DNA of 64,000 bases, from NCBI RefSeq assembly GCF_007990935.1, contig NZ_BJXJ01000024.1:1-64000 (forward strand), written 5' to 3'. Below the pieces are notes generated by a model. That model worked only from the letters and a program-made list of their open reading frames with translations, did not search any database and was not told the origin of the DNA. This DNA is from Vibrio sagamiensis NBRC 104589. Lineage in GTDB: Bacteria; Pseudomonadota; Gammaproteobacteria; Enterobacterales; Vibrionaceae. Position numbers and translations under genes: made by a program. Below, piece by piece: positions 17,555 to 27,742 of this stretch (positions are counted from its first letter, which is position 1; each line of letters starts with the position of its first letter).

Positions 17555-18026
17555 AATATGATTAAGGGAGAAGGTTGATGTAAATTAGTACAGAAGTATA
17601 TAGCTATATGGAAACACTCGTTGGTTAGATTTTGTAAGAAGTACCCCCTGCCGCTATAGTTTGTTTAGCTTTAACTTAAATTATATATTCAGGTTGATAT
17701 TGATTTTCTTACTTCATTACTAGTGCATAAGCTTGCTCAATTTAAATACATTGCCTCAATTTGAATTGATAATGCAGTAAAGTTTATCGAGTATGACCGG
17801 AGAAAAAATCGGGCCAATGAGGCGCTATATCTCTTTTATAAATAGTTCAAAATAAATTTAATCTCTTGAATTATAAGAATAAATTTAAAGTATAAATCGT
17901 AAGTTCTAAGGTGGGCTGTTTGGCGATTATTTTCCACCAGTATCCTATCCTGTATTGTGTGCTGCTTTTGTTTGTGATACTTAACAAAAGTATCCTTGTA
18001 AGGACAAAAATTATCTGGAGGGAAGT
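17555..18026. promoter_or_regulatory. 470-base AT-rich gap before the HlyU-family gene
   Basis: No gene or clear RNA is visible. Just before the downstream gene, gatactt (17976-17982) and aagtatc (17988-17994) form a 7-bp inverted repeat with a 5-base spacer, about 33 bases from the start codon, and could be an operator. Confidence 0.35.
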
Positions 18027-18308
18027 GTGGGATTTTTTTCTCGTTTATTTAAGACTAATTCAAACAAATCGATAATGAAGGTGACCGAACCAGAAGAATA
18101 CAAAGGCTACTTTATCTTTCAAGAAAGTATTTTGGAAGGTGGGCAATACCGAGTTGCAGGGCGCATTGAAAAACAGTTGGATGGCGCAATAAAGTCACAT
18201 CATTTCATTCGCTCTGATCTTTTAGCAACAAAACAAGATGCCAATGATTTAATGCTTAAAAAGTCAAAAATGTTTATTGATCAAATGGGTGATAGCATCT
18301 TCAGCTAA
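18027..18308 (+). CDS. HlyU-family protein, 93 aa
   Basis: The pattern GFFSRLFK..., EYKGYFIFQES, GGQYRVAGRIEK, HHFIRSDLLATKQDA and a terminal FIDQMGDSIF fits the short PF10115 HlyU family; the family name comes from a Vibrio haemolysin regulator of a different, ArsR-type fold in some species. Its molecular role is unclear. The GTG start at 18027 has a strong ribosome binding site (ggaggga). It is a single gene closed by a strong terminator. Confidence 0.75.
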   Translation: MGFFSRLFKTNSNKSIMKVTEPEEYKGYFIFQESILEGGQYRVAGRIEKQLDGAIKSHHFIRSDLLATKQDANDLMLKKSKMFIDQMGDSIFS

Positions 18309-18343
18309 GAAATTGTTGCAATTTGATTCGTATCATCTCAAAG

Positions 18344-18386
18344 AGAGCCATTAGCGTATATGCTAATGGCTCTTTTAGTTTTTTAC
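18344..18386 (+). terminator. rho-independent terminator after the HlyU-family gene
   Basis: A 12-bp perfect stem (agagccattagc, 18344-18355; gctaatggctct, 18362-18373) is followed by T-rich sequence. Confidence 0.88.
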
Positions 18387-18454
18387 CTTAAAAAATGGTT
18401 GTAATTGACCAGATTTTATAAATGATGGCCATATGTATACAAGGAGTATGCGTT

Positions 18455-20011
18455 TTGCAAATTGGTGTTCCTAAAGAAATACTTGCGGGAGAAACGCGAG
18501 TAGCTGCCTCGCCAAAATCGGTTGAGCAGTTAATCAAATTAGGATTCGATGTTGTAATCGAATCAAAGGCTGGTTTACTTGCTAGTTTTGATGATATTGC
18601 CTATGAATCTGCTGGTGCAAAAGTGTCCACAAAGGAAGAGGTTTGGGCTTCAGAAATCATCTTAAAAGTGAATGCACCCATAGTGAATCCAGAAATTGAG
18701 ATTGATGAGATTGAACAATTGCAAGAAGAAGCGACACTCATTAGTTTTATTTGGCCAGCTCAAAATACACAGTTGATGGAGCAACTTTCTTCCAAGAATA
18801 TCAATGTTCTTGCTATGGATTCAGTACCACGTATTTCCAGAGCACAAGCATTAGATGCTCTGTCATCCATGGCAAATATTGCTGGTTATCGTGCTGTTGT
18901 GGAAGCAGCTCACGAATTTGGCCGTTTTTTTACTGGTCAAATTACAGCAGCAGGTAAAGTCCCTCCAGCAAAAGTCCTGGTCGCTGGCGCTGGCGTTGCC
19001 GGATTGGCAGCAATTGGTGCTGCAGGAAGCTTAGGTGCGCTTGTTAGAGCATTTGATGTTCGACCCGAAGTAAAAGAGCAAGTTGAATCGATGGGCGCAG
19101 AATTTCTTACTGTCGATTTCAAAGAAGAGGCGGGTTCTGGTGATGGTTACGCCAAAGAAATGTCAGATGATTTCAACAATAAGGCGGCTGAGCTGTATGC
19201 AGATCAGGCAAAAGATGTTGATATTATTATTACAACTGCACTTATTCCTGGAAAGCCTGCGCCAATATTGATTACTAAAGAGATGGTCGATAGCATGAAA
19301 GCAGGCAGCGTTATTGTCGATCTTGCGGCAGCCAACGGTGGTAACTGCGAATATACGATCAAAGATCAAGTAATCACAACTGCAAACGGCGTAAAGATTA
19401 TCGGCTATACCGATATGGTGGGTCGTTTACCGACTCAATCTTCACAACTGTATGCTACGAATCTGGTCAATCTACTTAAACTTCTTTGTAAAGATAAAGA
19501 TGGCAAGATCGATATCGATTTTGATGATGTTGTCATAAGAGGTGTCACGGTGATCAAAGCTGGAGACATTACTTGGCCAGCGCCTCCAATTCAGGTTTCT
19601 GCTCAACCACAAGTAGAGTCACAAGCACCAATAAAAAAAGACCCCAAAAAATCAGAACCGACTTCACCTACTAAGAAAATCGCATGTTTAGCCTTGGGGC
19701 TTGGCGCATTTGGATGGATTGCTTCAGTTGCTCCAGCTGCATTCTTGTCTCATTTTACTGTATTTGTTCTAGCGTGTGTTGTGGGTTATTACGTTGTTTG
19801 GAATGTGACACATGCTCTTCACACTCCATTAATGTCGGTGACCAACGCAATCTCTGGAATTATTGTTGTAGGGGCGTTATTACAAATTGGTCAAGGGAAT
19901 GGCGTCGTGACCTTCCTATCATTCATTGCTGTTCTTATTGCAAGTATTAATATATTTGGTGGCTTTACGGTTACTAAACGCATGCTTGAAATGTTCCGCA
20001 AAGACAAATAA
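18455..20011 (+). CDS. pntA: NAD(P) transhydrogenase subunit alpha
   Basis: PntA with PntB couples proton entry to hydride transfer from NADH to NADP+, supplying NADPH. The protein (518 aa; E. coli 510) has the NAD-binding domain I ([45 protein letters not shown] dinucleotide fold, GRLPTQSS) and a C-terminal membrane part of about four hydrophobic segments after a Pro/Lys linker. The start chosen is TTG 18455: the family begins with QIGVP/RIGIP and an aaggag site (18441-18446) lies 8 bases before it. The in-frame ATG 18422 has no such site, and ATG 18448 is out of frame. Confidence 0.94.
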   Translation: MQIGVPKEILAGETRVAASPKSVEQLIKLGFDVVIESKAGLLASFDDIAYESAGAKVSTKEEVWASEIILKVNAPIVNPEIEIDEIEQLQEEATLISFIWPAQNTQLMEQLSSKNINVLAMDSVPRISRAQALDALSSMANIAGYRAVVEAAHEFGRFFTGQITAAGKVPPAKVLVAGAGVAGLAAIGAAGSLGALVRAFDVRPEVKEQVESMGAEFLTVDFKEEAGSGDGYAKEMSDDFNNKAAELYADQAKDVDIIITTALIPGKPAPILITKEMVDSMKAGSVIVDLAAANGGNCEYTIKDQVITTANGVKIIGYTDMVGRLPTQSSQLYATNLVNLLKLLCKDKDGKIDIDFDDVVIRGVTVIKAGDITWPAPPIQVSAQPQVESQAPIKKDPKKSEPTSPTKKIACLALGLGAFGWIASVAPAAFLSHFTVFVLACVVGYYVVWNVTHALHTPLMSVTNAISGIIVVGALLQIGQGNGVVTFLSFIAVLIASINIFGGFTVTKRMLEMFRKDK

Positions 20012-20022
20012 TAGGAGTCATT

Positions 20023-21417
20023 ATGTCTTTTGGTTTAGTACAGGCAGCGTATATCGTCGCTGCATTATTTTTCATCCTAAGTCTTGCGGGCCTCTCAAAG
20101 CAAGAATCTGCTCGAAGAGGTAATTATTTCGGGATCGCAGGCATGGTCATTGCGTTACTCGCGACCATTTTTAGCCCCAATGCTGAAGGCTTTGCTTGGA
20201 TTATCATTGCTATGGTGATAGGTGGTGCTATTGGTATCCATTATGCAAAAAAAGTCGAAATGACTGAAATGCCAGAACTGGTAGCTATCTTACACAGCTT
20301 TGTTGGTATGGCTGCTGTTCTGGTTGGTTACAACAGCTACTTAGCGCCACCAGCTCCAGTTTCTACGGAGCTTACAGAGATTCATGCCGAGCATGTTATT
20401 CATTTAGTTGAAGTCTTTTTAGGTGTGTTTATTGGGGCAATAACCTTTACTGGTTCAGTCGTGGCGTTTGGAAAGCTGCGTGGAATTATTTCTTCTTCAC
20501 CATTAAATTTACCTCATAAACATAAGATGAATCTTGCGATCCTTATTATTTCGGCTTGGTTAATGGTTTATTTTGTCAACGCTGATGGCAATATGATGGC
20601 GTTAGTGGTTATGACGCTCATCGCATTTGTTTTTGGCTACCATCTCGTCGCGTCTATTGGTGGAGCAGATATGCCTGTGGTCGTATCTATGCTGAACTCT
20701 TATTCAGGTTGGGCTGCGGCTGCGGCAGGGTTTATGCTGGCTAATGACTTGCTGATTGTTACAGGCGCGTTAGTTGGTTCGTCTGGTGCCATTCTTTCGT
20801 ACATCATGTGTAAAGCAATGAATCGTTCATTTATCAGTGTTATAGCAGGCGGCTTCGGCCAAGATGTCGTGATTTCGGATGCTCAAGAGCAGGGCGAGTA
20901 TACAGAAGTGAATGCAGAAGACGTCGCCGATATGCTGAAAAACTCTAAATCAGTTATTATTACCCCTGGATACGGTATGGCGGTTGCTCAAGCGCAATAT
21001 CCCGTTCATGAAATTACAGAAAAACTTCGTGCACAAGGGATTAATGTTCGCTTTGGTATTCACCCTGTTGCGGGTCGTCTCCCTGGACATATGAATGTAC
21101 TTTTAGCTGAAGCAAAAGTTCCTTACGATATCGTTCTAGAAATGGATGAGATCAATGATGACTTTCCAAATACAGATACGGTACTTGTTATTGGGGCAAA
21201 TGATACGGTTAACCCAGCAGCATTAGAAGATCCAAACAGTCCAATTGCAGGTATGCCTGTTCTTGAAGTTTGGAATGCACAAAATGTTATTGTCTTTAAA
21301 CGTTCAATGAACACAGGATATGCTGGTGTTCAAAACCCACTGTTTTTTAAAGAGAATACATCAATGTTATTTGGTGATGCTAAAAATACAGTAGACGCTA
21401 TTTTGAAAGCTTTATAA
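20023..21417 (+). CDS. pntB: NAD(P) transhydrogenase subunit beta
   Basis: The 464-aa inner-membrane subunit has eight or nine N-terminal hydrophobic segments and a cytoplasmic NADP-binding domain ([51 protein letters not shown]). It follows pntA by 11 bases with ggag upstream of its ATG. Length equals that of E. coli PntB (462). Confidence 0.96.
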   Translation: MSFGLVQAAYIVAALFFILSLAGLSKQESARRGNYFGIAGMVIALLATIFSPNAEGFAWIIIAMVIGGAIGIHYAKKVEMTEMPELVAILHSFVGMAAVLVGYNSYLAPPAPVSTELTEIHAEHVIHLVEVFLGVFIGAITFTGSVVAFGKLRGIISSSPLNLPHKHKMNLAILIISAWLMVYFVNADGNMMALVVMTLIAFVFGYHLVASIGGADMPVVVSMLNSYSGWAAAAAGFMLANDLLIVTGALVGSSGAILSYIMCKAMNRSFISVIAGGFGQDVVISDAQEQGEYTEVNAEDVADMLKNSKSVIITPGYGMAVAQAQYPVHEITEKLRAQGINVRFGIHPVAGRLPGHMNVLLAEAKVPYDIVLEMDEINDDFPNTDTVLVIGANDTVNPAALEDPNSPIAGMPVLEVWNAQNVIVFKRSMNTGYAGVQNPLFFKENTSMLFGDAKNTVDAILKAL

Positions 21418-21450
21418 TGTAAAAAAAAAATTATAGGCAATTTAATCATT

Positions 21451-21477
21451 AAGACCAGCAAATGCTGGTCTTTTTTG
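21451..21477 (+). terminator. rho-independent terminator of pntAB
   Basis: aagaccagc (21451-21459) pairs with gctggtctt (21464-21472), followed by a run of T. Confidence 0.9.
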
Positions 21478-21579
21478 TATACTATTAATGTAATAGTACT
21501 GTAAAGCCTTAAGCAAAATAATGACTTTTAGATTTATCTTGATGTATATTCCCGTACAAACATAACTATCGGTAAAAGT

Positions 21580-23034
21580 TTGATTAAACAGTTTTTACAA
21601 CGTTCTACATTGATGCTGTCTTTACTCTCTACAGCAGCGATTGCTAATACATTACCTGAACGTATTGACAAGTTTAAAGCGCTATTCAATTATCAAATAG
21701 CGAACTGGTCGTATGATACTCGTGAATTGCGTTTAACTTTTCCTACTAAGTTAATTTCACCTGATTCAATGCTTCCTCAGACTGCGGACTACCCACTAAA
21801 AGAAATTCAACTCCTTTATCGGCTTTCGCAGACATGTCGTGGTAAACTCCCACTGGATCAGTCTATAACCGAGCCGCTAGTTTTTACTCGGGCTATGTGT
21901 AATTCAAAGAAATTAACCCCGAGTTGGTTTAAAAGAAGTGGTCTCATTCATCCTGGAGGTGGGACTTATGCGGCGCGTTATATAAAAGTATTCCCTGATA
22001 GCAAGGAACAGATGTTCAAATTTATGCATATCAAGGAGCGTCCCAATAATAAAAAAAATCGTTTGTTGACCAGTTTAAAAAACATGGATGAAGATACTAT
22101 TAACGCCTTTATTAGAAGGGCGAGTATGTTCATTGAGGGTCAATTCTTATGGTTATTGCATGGTGATCATTACTTCGTATTCCCGAAAAAAGTTTGGGGA
22201 CCAAAAGTCAGTGAAGCGGGATTATCCTACCAACTTTCATCGGAGAGTAACCACTGTTTTGTAAAACGAGGTAATATCTGTTGGGACTTAGAAGACCATT
22301 CAGTTTTACTACAAATCGGTATTTTAGTATTAGTTATAGCTAATATACTTTTGGTTATCGGTTGGTCTTTATACCGGTGGAATAGTAAACGTGAAGAATT
22401 ACGTAGTCGAATGCTTGTTTTGCAAATTCTCACACATGAACTTCGAACACCCATTGCTTCTCTTTCCTTAACAGTTGAAGGGTTCCGTAGAGAGTTTGAA
22501 CACTTACCAGAAAATCTATATGAAGAGTTTCGTCGGTTATGTGAAGATACGCGTCGATTAAGACAATTAGCTGAAGCAAGTAAAGATTATTTACAATCAG
22601 ATAACCAAATGCTTGCATCAGAATGGGTTCAATCTGTTGAAGAATGGCTAGAATATAAAATTGAAGAAGAATTCAATGGTTCAGTAACTTTAAACATAAA
22701 TAATGATGTTGCTGCTAAAGTTAATGTGTATTGGTTAGGAACATGCATTGATAACTTGTTGAAAAACGCTATCAAGTATGGGATTGCACCCGTTGAATTA
22801 CGAATACAAACCAGTGCTGAAAAAATTATTATTCAAGTCAAAGATGCTGGTAATTTGACCGAAAAAGATTGGCAAAATTTAAGAAAACCTTTTGTTAGTA
22901 CAACCGGTTTAGGTTTGGGCTTAACAATTGTTGAATCGATGGTAGGTCGCATGGGTGGAAAAATGCACTTAGCGGGTCCGCCAACCACTTTTACTTTGGA
23001 GATACCTTGTGAAACAGACGCTGCTTCTCGTTGA
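21580..23034 (+). CDS. vxrA: sensor histidine kinase VxrA
   Basis: The 484-aa kinase has a signal/first membrane segment (MLSLLSTAAIAN), a ~220-residue periplasmic domain with four cysteines (86, 107, 226, 234), a second membrane segment (243-265), the H-box THELRTPIASL with His286, the N-box NLLKNAIKYG, and GLGLGLTIVESM. The periplasmic sequence and gene order match from memory V. cholerae VxrA (also called WigK), which with VxrB responds to cell-wall damage and affects type VI secretion and biofilm. It overlaps vxrB by 26 bases. The stimulus here is inferred by family. Confidence 0.88.
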   Translation: MIKQFLQRSTLMLSLLSTAAIANTLPERIDKFKALFNYQIANWSYDTRELRLTFPTKLISPDSMLPQTADYPLKEIQLLYRLSQTCRGKLPLDQSITEPLVFTRAMCNSKKLTPSWFKRSGLIHPGGGTYAARYIKVFPDSKEQMFKFMHIKERPNNKKNRLLTSLKNMDEDTINAFIRRASMFIEGQFLWLLHGDHYFVFPKKVWGPKVSEAGLSYQLSSESNHCFVKRGNICWDLEDHSVLLQIGILVLVIANILLVIGWSLYRWNSKREELRSRMLVLQILTHELRTPIASLSLTVEGFRREFEHLPENLYEEFRRLCEDTRRLRQLAEASKDYLQSDNQMLASEWVQSVEEWLEYKIEEEFNGSVTLNINNDVAAKVNVYWLGTCIDNLLKNAIKYGIAPVELRIQTSAEKIIIQVKDAGNLTEKDWQNLRKPFVSTTGLGLGLTIVESMVGRMGGKMHLAGPPTTFTLEIPCETDAASR

Positions 23035-23671
23035 GGATGATAGAAACTTGGCCGATGGCCTGCTTGTGAGCTTAGAACAGGCTGGCTTTGAATGTATACA
23101 TGTAGAGCGGATTTCAGATGTAGAGCCTGAGTGGAAGAAGGCTGATTTAGTTATATTGGATCGACAGTTGCCTGATGGCGACTCTATCTTGTCATTACCT
23201 AAGTGGAAAAAAATCAAGGATATTCCAGTTATTTTATTAACTGCACTTGTAACTATTAAAGATAAGGTCACAGGTTTAGACTCGGGTGCAAACGATTACT
23301 TAACAAAACCTTTTGCAGAAGCGGAATTGTTAGCGAGAGTTCGTGCTCAGCTTCGTTCTCCTGATTCTGAAGGTATAGATGCATCCGACAAAGTTGTTAC
23401 CAAAGGGTTGGAGATTAACCGAGCAACACGTGAAGTTATTTTCAACGGTAATCCAGTGACTTTAACTAGAACAGAGTTTGATCTGTTGCTGTTTTTAGCC
23501 TCTAATCTTGGTAGAGTATTTACACGAGATGAATTACTTGATCATGTCTGGGGCTATAACCATTTCCCAACCACTCGTACTGTTGATACGCATGTTCTTC
23601 AACTTCGTCAGAAATTACCAGGCTTGGAGATAGAGACATTACGTGGTGTTGGCTACAAAATGAAGTCATAA
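23009..23671 (+). CDS. vxrB: response regulator VxrB, OmpR family
   Basis: The receiver domain has the acidic cluster in LLLVEDD, phospho-acceptor Asp51 (VILDRQLPDG) and Lys99 (YLTKPF). A winged-helix DNA-binding domain follows (LTRTEFDLLLFLASN, VWGYNHFPTTRTVDTHVLQLR, LRGVGYKM). The GTG start at 23009 has ggag 7 bases upstream and lies inside the end of vxrA. Partner of VxrA; vxrC follows after 10 bases. Confidence 0.92.
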   Translation: MKQTLLLVEDDRNLADGLLVSLEQAGFECIHVERISDVEPEWKKADLVILDRQLPDGDSILSLPKWKKIKDIPVILLTALVTIKDKVTGLDSGANDYLTKPFAEAELLARVRAQLRSPDSEGIDASDKVVTKGLEINRATREVIFNGNPVTLTRTEFDLLLFLASNLGRVFTRDELLDHVWGYNHFPTTRTVDTHVLQLRQKLPGLEIETLRGVGYKMKS

Positions 23672-23681
23672 GTAACATATA

Positions 23682-24596
23682 ATGAAGCTATTAATTGCGT
23701 TATTACTTGTATTGATTTCCATCAAACCAGCTCACTCTGTGGACTGGTTTCAATCAAATTCACCTCTAGAACGGGCTCATAAGGATCTCCTTGAAGACGA
23801 GTTAGGGGATATGTTTGATGATCTTGTCGAATTACTACAACGTCAGCCAGATGCTAAATTAGGTTCTCATCTTAATGATTTACTTACGCAGTCTTTAACA
23901 AAAGATTGTGGACAATCTTTAACCTCTCCTGAATTTCCCGATTGGCTAAAGGGAGTCAATATTGTTCATCAAACGATACAAAGCCCTGGTAGAGATTCCT
24001 ATAAAATTGTTATTGAAGTTAGAACAACAAAAGAGATTGAAGAAATCATCTTTGAACGTTGGTTTGAAGAGTCTATCTCCTCTGATAGCCTGTTTAATTA
24101 TGAAAAAGAACCTGTAGGTGATAAAGATCAAGACTACGGTCTAAAAACGTATTTAAAGCACTACAACATATCAGGTCGACTCGAACCTGGTTTGTATCAT
24201 TTAACAATTAAGAATGGAGATTTCCAAGCTTATCGTGCGTGGGTGATCTTGGGAATGTCGAATTCATCTCTTTATGTGCGCTGGACATCGAACGATAGCT
24301 GGAAAGTTGAAAAGAGTGTATTGATCAATTCATTTTGTCCATTACCAGAACTAGAAATGTCACTTTTCGACTATAAAAATGGAGAATTTGAAGAAGTTTG
24401 GAAAAAAAACTATAAATCAAACTATCCTACATCACTACCAGTTAATGATGTACCGCACTCACGTTATGTTTTAGCGTTGACAATAAGCAGCCGTCGTTGG
24501 CAAGGCAATATAAGTGTAGAGCAGGCACAAACCATTAGCCGGACATTTAATGTTTCTAAACAGGTACCAGATGAAAGCTTGATAAATGATAATTAA
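23682..24596 (+). CDS. vxrC: VxrC-like secreted protein (DUF2861)
   Basis: The 304-aa product has a signal peptide (KLLIALLLVLISIKPAHS) and no further membrane segment, so it is probably periplasmic. Its place directly after vxrAB and its general pattern match VxrC of V. cholerae (DUF2861). Its role is unknown; a periplasmic partner of VxrA is a reasonable guess. The last 25 residues are polar. Confidence 0.75.
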   Translation: MKLLIALLLVLISIKPAHSVDWFQSNSPLERAHKDLLEDELGDMFDDLVELLQRQPDAKLGSHLNDLLTQSLTKDCGQSLTSPEFPDWLKGVNIVHQTIQSPGRDSYKIVIEVRTTKEIEEIIFERWFEESISSDSLFNYEKEPVGDKDQDYGLKTYLKHYNISGRLEPGLYHLTIKNGDFQAYRAWVILGMSNSSLYVRWTSNDSWKVEKSVLINSFCPLPELEMSLFDYKNGEFEEVWKKNYKSNYPTSLPVNDVPHSRYVLALTISSRRWQGNISVEQAQTISRTFNVSKQVPDESLINDN

Positions 24597-24718
24597 CTCA
24601 ATTTCATTTAAATTTCTGTACAATGATTTAGCGATTAGCTCATTTATAACTCTACCTTTACTTGCGGCTTAGAGGTTGAATCGTTATAGTCTCTAAACTT
24701 TATGATGAGGTTTTGTTA

Positions 24719-24889
24719 ATGTTTGATGATTTACCCCCTCTTTCGCACCAAGAGCAACAAAAAGCGGTCGAAAAAATCCAACAGTTGATGCAAGCTGGTA
24801 CGAGTACAGGTGAAGCAATAAAAATAGTTGCCCAGCAAATTCGAGCTGAGTACGCTGAAAAAGTTCAGCAAGAAGATAATAACACCTAA
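24719..24889 (+). CDS. UPF0181 (YoaH-like) protein, 56 aa
   Basis: The product starts [20 protein letters not shown] and continues with a Gly-Glu-Ala step and [12 protein letters not shown], the UPF0181/YoaH pattern; the function is unknown. gagg lies about 9 bases before the ATG. It follows vxrC by 122 bases on the same strand and probably closes the vxr operon. Confidence 0.8.
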   Translation: MFDDLPPLSHQEQQKAVEKIQQLMQAGTSTGEAIKIVAQQIRAEYAEKVQQEDNNT

Positions 24890-25338
24890 ATTTGTATTCT
24901 TTTAAATCTATAGCTACTGTTGACTATTTGTGATGCCGTTTCAATCTGTGTCACAAATTATGATTATTTTTTATATTGAGTTTAACTGCTTTAGGTTATA
25001 TCGAAATAAAAAATCAGAATTAGAGCGTATCGTATTACCTAGTCTTTACACTTTACTTTTTTGATGATCATAGTGAATCATTAACTCCAAAACAAAAGAT
25101 TTATAGAAAAATAGTGTTTTAATAGACTAACATCTTTTGAGCCGTGAAGTTAATTCATAAATAATTTACAGCTTATTTTTGTATAGATAAGCACATTATA
25201 TAAAATATATCTTTTTCATTGATTATTTCTAGTGATTTTTTGATATTATTAATAAAGTTAGAGAGGTCTATTACTACTTTGTTAGCTTAGATACTGCTTT
25301 AATGATCCGACTTGAAATCATCATCAATGGAATCATTC
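24890..25338. promoter_or_regulatory. 450-base AT-rich gap before the export operon
   Basis: No gene is visible. An 8-bp inverted repeat (atttgtga ... tcacaaat, about 24925-24957) followed by a T-rich stretch could end the vxr transcript. A second 8-bp pair (caaaagat ... atcttttg, about 25092-25139) lies closer to the exporter. Base composition is markedly AT-rich, fitting the edge of an acquired block. Confidence 0.35.
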
Positions 25339-26475
25339 ATGCCTAAATCTTGGATTATCTTTGCTTTAATTTTCAGCTTATTAGGTATTGGAATTTATTC
25401 CTATCTACCTTCATTTAATGAAAAGAGCACATTTCGAACCGTTACTATTAAAAAAGGAACGATTGAAAAACAAGCTATTGCAGTTGGATTCATCGTACCA
25501 GCACACTCCATTTCAATTAAATCTCAAATTGACGGTATTGTCGGCGATGTTTATGTTGAAGTCGGTCAGAAAGTCGAACAGGGGCAAGCTTTAATCAAGG
25601 TTCGTCCAAATCCTACCCCTCAATCACTGACTGATGCTTCAACAGATTTAATGAGGAGTGAAGCTGAACTTGAGTCTGCAAAGCAAAAACTGCACAATCT
25701 AGAAGGCCTAGTACAACAGGGGATCATTCCTGCTAACTACGATGAATATGTCACCGCTCTGGCTCGAGTCAAATCAGAAAAGGCGAATGTTTTACAAAAG
25801 AAACAGAACTTAGCACTGATTCGTAGTGGTGAAGCTTCTGTGGGAGAGGCTCATTTAACTTCAACTATTTATGCACCTATTGATGGCACAGTTCTCAATC
25901 AGAAAGTGGAAGTCGGTGAGCCCATTATTTCGACTCAGTCTAGTCAAGCCGCAACAGAGATGATGTCGTTAGCGAATATGAATCATTTGATTTTTAAAGG
26001 GAGTGTGAGTGAGCAAGATGTCGCACTTTTATCGCCAGACATGCCCGTTTCACTCTCCGTTGCGCCTTATCCTGATCAGAAGCTCACGGGTGTGTTAAGT
26101 AAAGTTGCCATCCAATCGGAGACCCTCAATTCACCTGAGGATGCTAGCTCAGCAAAAAGTTTTGAAAATGGTTTTGAAGTGGAAGTAGAACAATTAACCA
26201 TACCTGAAGGAATTGAATTACGCTCTGGCTTCTCCTCTACTGCCGAAATTACTCTGCAACAGTCTATTGATGTCTTAACGATTCCAGAGAGAGTACTCCA
26301 ATTTGATGGTGAGACCCCATATGTACTGATTCCAGACAACTCACAATCAGGTTTTTATAAGAAAGAGGTACAATTAGGCTTGTCCGATGGCATCAGAGTA
26401 GAAGTAATATCAGGTTTGGAGCTGAATGAAATCGTTATTGATAGCAGCATGATGGATACTCATACCAATGATTAA
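25339..26475 (+). CDS. periplasmic adaptor (HlyD/MacA family) of an ABC export system
   Basis: A single N-terminal membrane anchor (WIIFALIFSLLGIGIY) is followed by the membrane-fusion layout: a biotinyl-lipoyl-like half (SISIKSQIDGIVGDVYVEVG), a coiled-coil hairpin (LMRSEAELESAKQKLHNLEG ... ALARVKSEKANVLQKKQNL), the second lipoyl half (IYAPIDGTVLNQKVEVGEP) and a beta-barrel region. It would bridge the inner-membrane permeases and the outer-membrane channel. The start is uncertain: ATG 25339 (gga 7 bases upstream) gives a short cytoplasmic lead; ATG 25327 and TTG 25312 are alternatives. It overlaps the next gene by 8 bases. Confidence 0.88.
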   Translation: MPKSWIIFALIFSLLGIGIYSYLPSFNEKSTFRTVTIKKGTIEKQAIAVGFIVPAHSISIKSQIDGIVGDVYVEVGQKVEQGQALIKVRPNPTPQSLTDASTDLMRSEAELESAKQKLHNLEGLVQQGIIPANYDEYVTALARVKSEKANVLQKKQNLALIRSGEASVGEAHLTSTIYAPIDGTVLNQKVEVGEPIISTQSSQAATEMMSLANMNHLIFKGSVSEQDVALLSPDMPVSLSVAPYPDQKLTGVLSKVAIQSETLNSPEDASSAKSFENGFEVEVEQLTIPEGIELRSGFSSTAEITLQQSIDVLTIPERVLQFDGETPYVLIPDNSQSGFYKKEVQLGLSDGIRVEVISGLELNEIVIDSSMMDTHTND

Positions 26476-27742
26476 ACAGCCTATTATAGTTTGGTACAGT
26501 TTCTTAGTGATAATGATGGTGTCATTGAGTACTTCTAGCTTTGCCTTATCGCTTGAAGAAGCATGGAAGGGGGCTGAGGTAACTGCCCCTTCATATCAAA
26601 AATCATTGCTCGGTGTTAAACGGAGTGAAGTGGTTGTTCAACAGTACCAAAGTAATCTGTTACCTAGCGTTCAAGTGTCGGCATCTGAAAATTGGAGTGA
26701 ATCAGGTGGTGACTCTAATCGTTATGGCATCTCTCTTAGCCAAAATATTTGGGATAGTAATTTGTGGTCAGAGCTGGACCATGCCAAAGCTCAATATTTA
26801 CAATCTAAATTAGAGCTGACACAGGCTCAAAATAATTTAGCATTGAAGGTGATTCAGGCTTATCTGGATGTTGCAAGTGCACAAAGTAGTTTGGAATTAG
26901 CAAAAACCAAACTGCGAGATGGCAAGAAGTTACACCAGATTATCCAAGCCCGCTTTCTTGCCGGTAAAATAAAATCGGTAGATGTAGAAGAAAGTAATGC
27001 AACGCTCCTTGCGAGTCAGAATAATGTACTTACAGCGAAAGCGGATTTATTAATCAAACATACGGAGCTTTCTTCTTTAGTGAATCAGGATTTCGAAAAA
27101 GTAAATCTGATACGAACGAATATAGATAAGCCACCTGCTATGTTTGTTGAAAAACAAGAAGCTTGGTTGAAACTTGCTAAAGACAACAGTCCAGAGCTTT
27201 TGGTCGAAATACAAAAAGTAAAAGCCCGTAAAATCGCTAAAGAATCCGCAGAGACTGGGTACTACCCTAAAGTTACAGGTAGCCTTGGTTATAATGATAG
27301 CGATCTTCAAGATCATGGAGAATTGAATGCGGGGGTCAGTTTAAATTTACCCCTCGATTTAAATGGCTCAATGGCTGCGCGAGTTGATGAAGCATCATTG
27401 AACCTATTAATGGCTAAGCAAAGTTTACGAGAAGTGGAAATTAACATCAAAAAGCGTGTTATGCAGGCTTATTCTCAGGTAGGCCTAAACTGGAGTCAGG
27501 TATTGGTTGCCTATGAACTTGTAAAATCGCGAGAGAAGGTGCTGAACAGTAAAAAAACGTTATACAAAGCTGGGCGTCTTGAACTTTCTGATGTGATTAA
27601 TGCACATGATCGTTTCTATGAAGCAAAAAATAGCTTACAAATAAACTTGAACCGTTACTGGCGTGAAAGAGTTAATCTACTCAATACAGTGGGTAAGCTC
27701 GATGAACAAGCTATCCAGTTGCTTACAATGGCTTTCCAATGA
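26468..27742 (+). CDS. TolC-family outer-membrane channel
   Basis: The 424-aa product has a signal peptide (VIMMVSLSTSSFALS) and two repeats of long helices and short strands typical of outer-membrane efflux proteins (LSLEEAWKGA, ALKVIQAYLDVASAQSSLEL, GVSLNLPLDLNGS, VMQAYSQVGLNW). The gene overlaps both neighbours (8 bases with the adaptor, 4 with the permease), so the channel appears dedicated to this exporter rather than the shared housekeeping TolC. Confidence 0.9.
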   Translation: MIKQPIIVWYSFLVIMMVSLSTSSFALSLEEAWKGAEVTAPSYQKSLLGVKRSEVVVQQYQSNLLPSVQVSASENWSESGGDSNRYGISLSQNIWDSNLWSELDHAKAQYLQSKLELTQAQNNLALKVIQAYLDVASAQSSLELAKTKLRDGKKLHQIIQARFLAGKIKSVDVEESNATLLASQNNVLTAKADLLIKHTELSSLVNQDFEKVNLIRTNIDKPPAMFVEKQEAWLKLAKDNSPELLVEIQKVKARKIAKESAETGYYPKVTGSLGYNDSDLQDHGELNAGVSLNLPLDLNGSMAARVDEASLNLLMAKQSLREVEINIKKRVMQAYSQVGLNWSQVLVAYELVKSREKVLNSKKTLYKAGRLELSDVINAHDRFYEAKNSLQINLNRYWRERVNLLNTVGKLDEQAIQLLTMAFQ

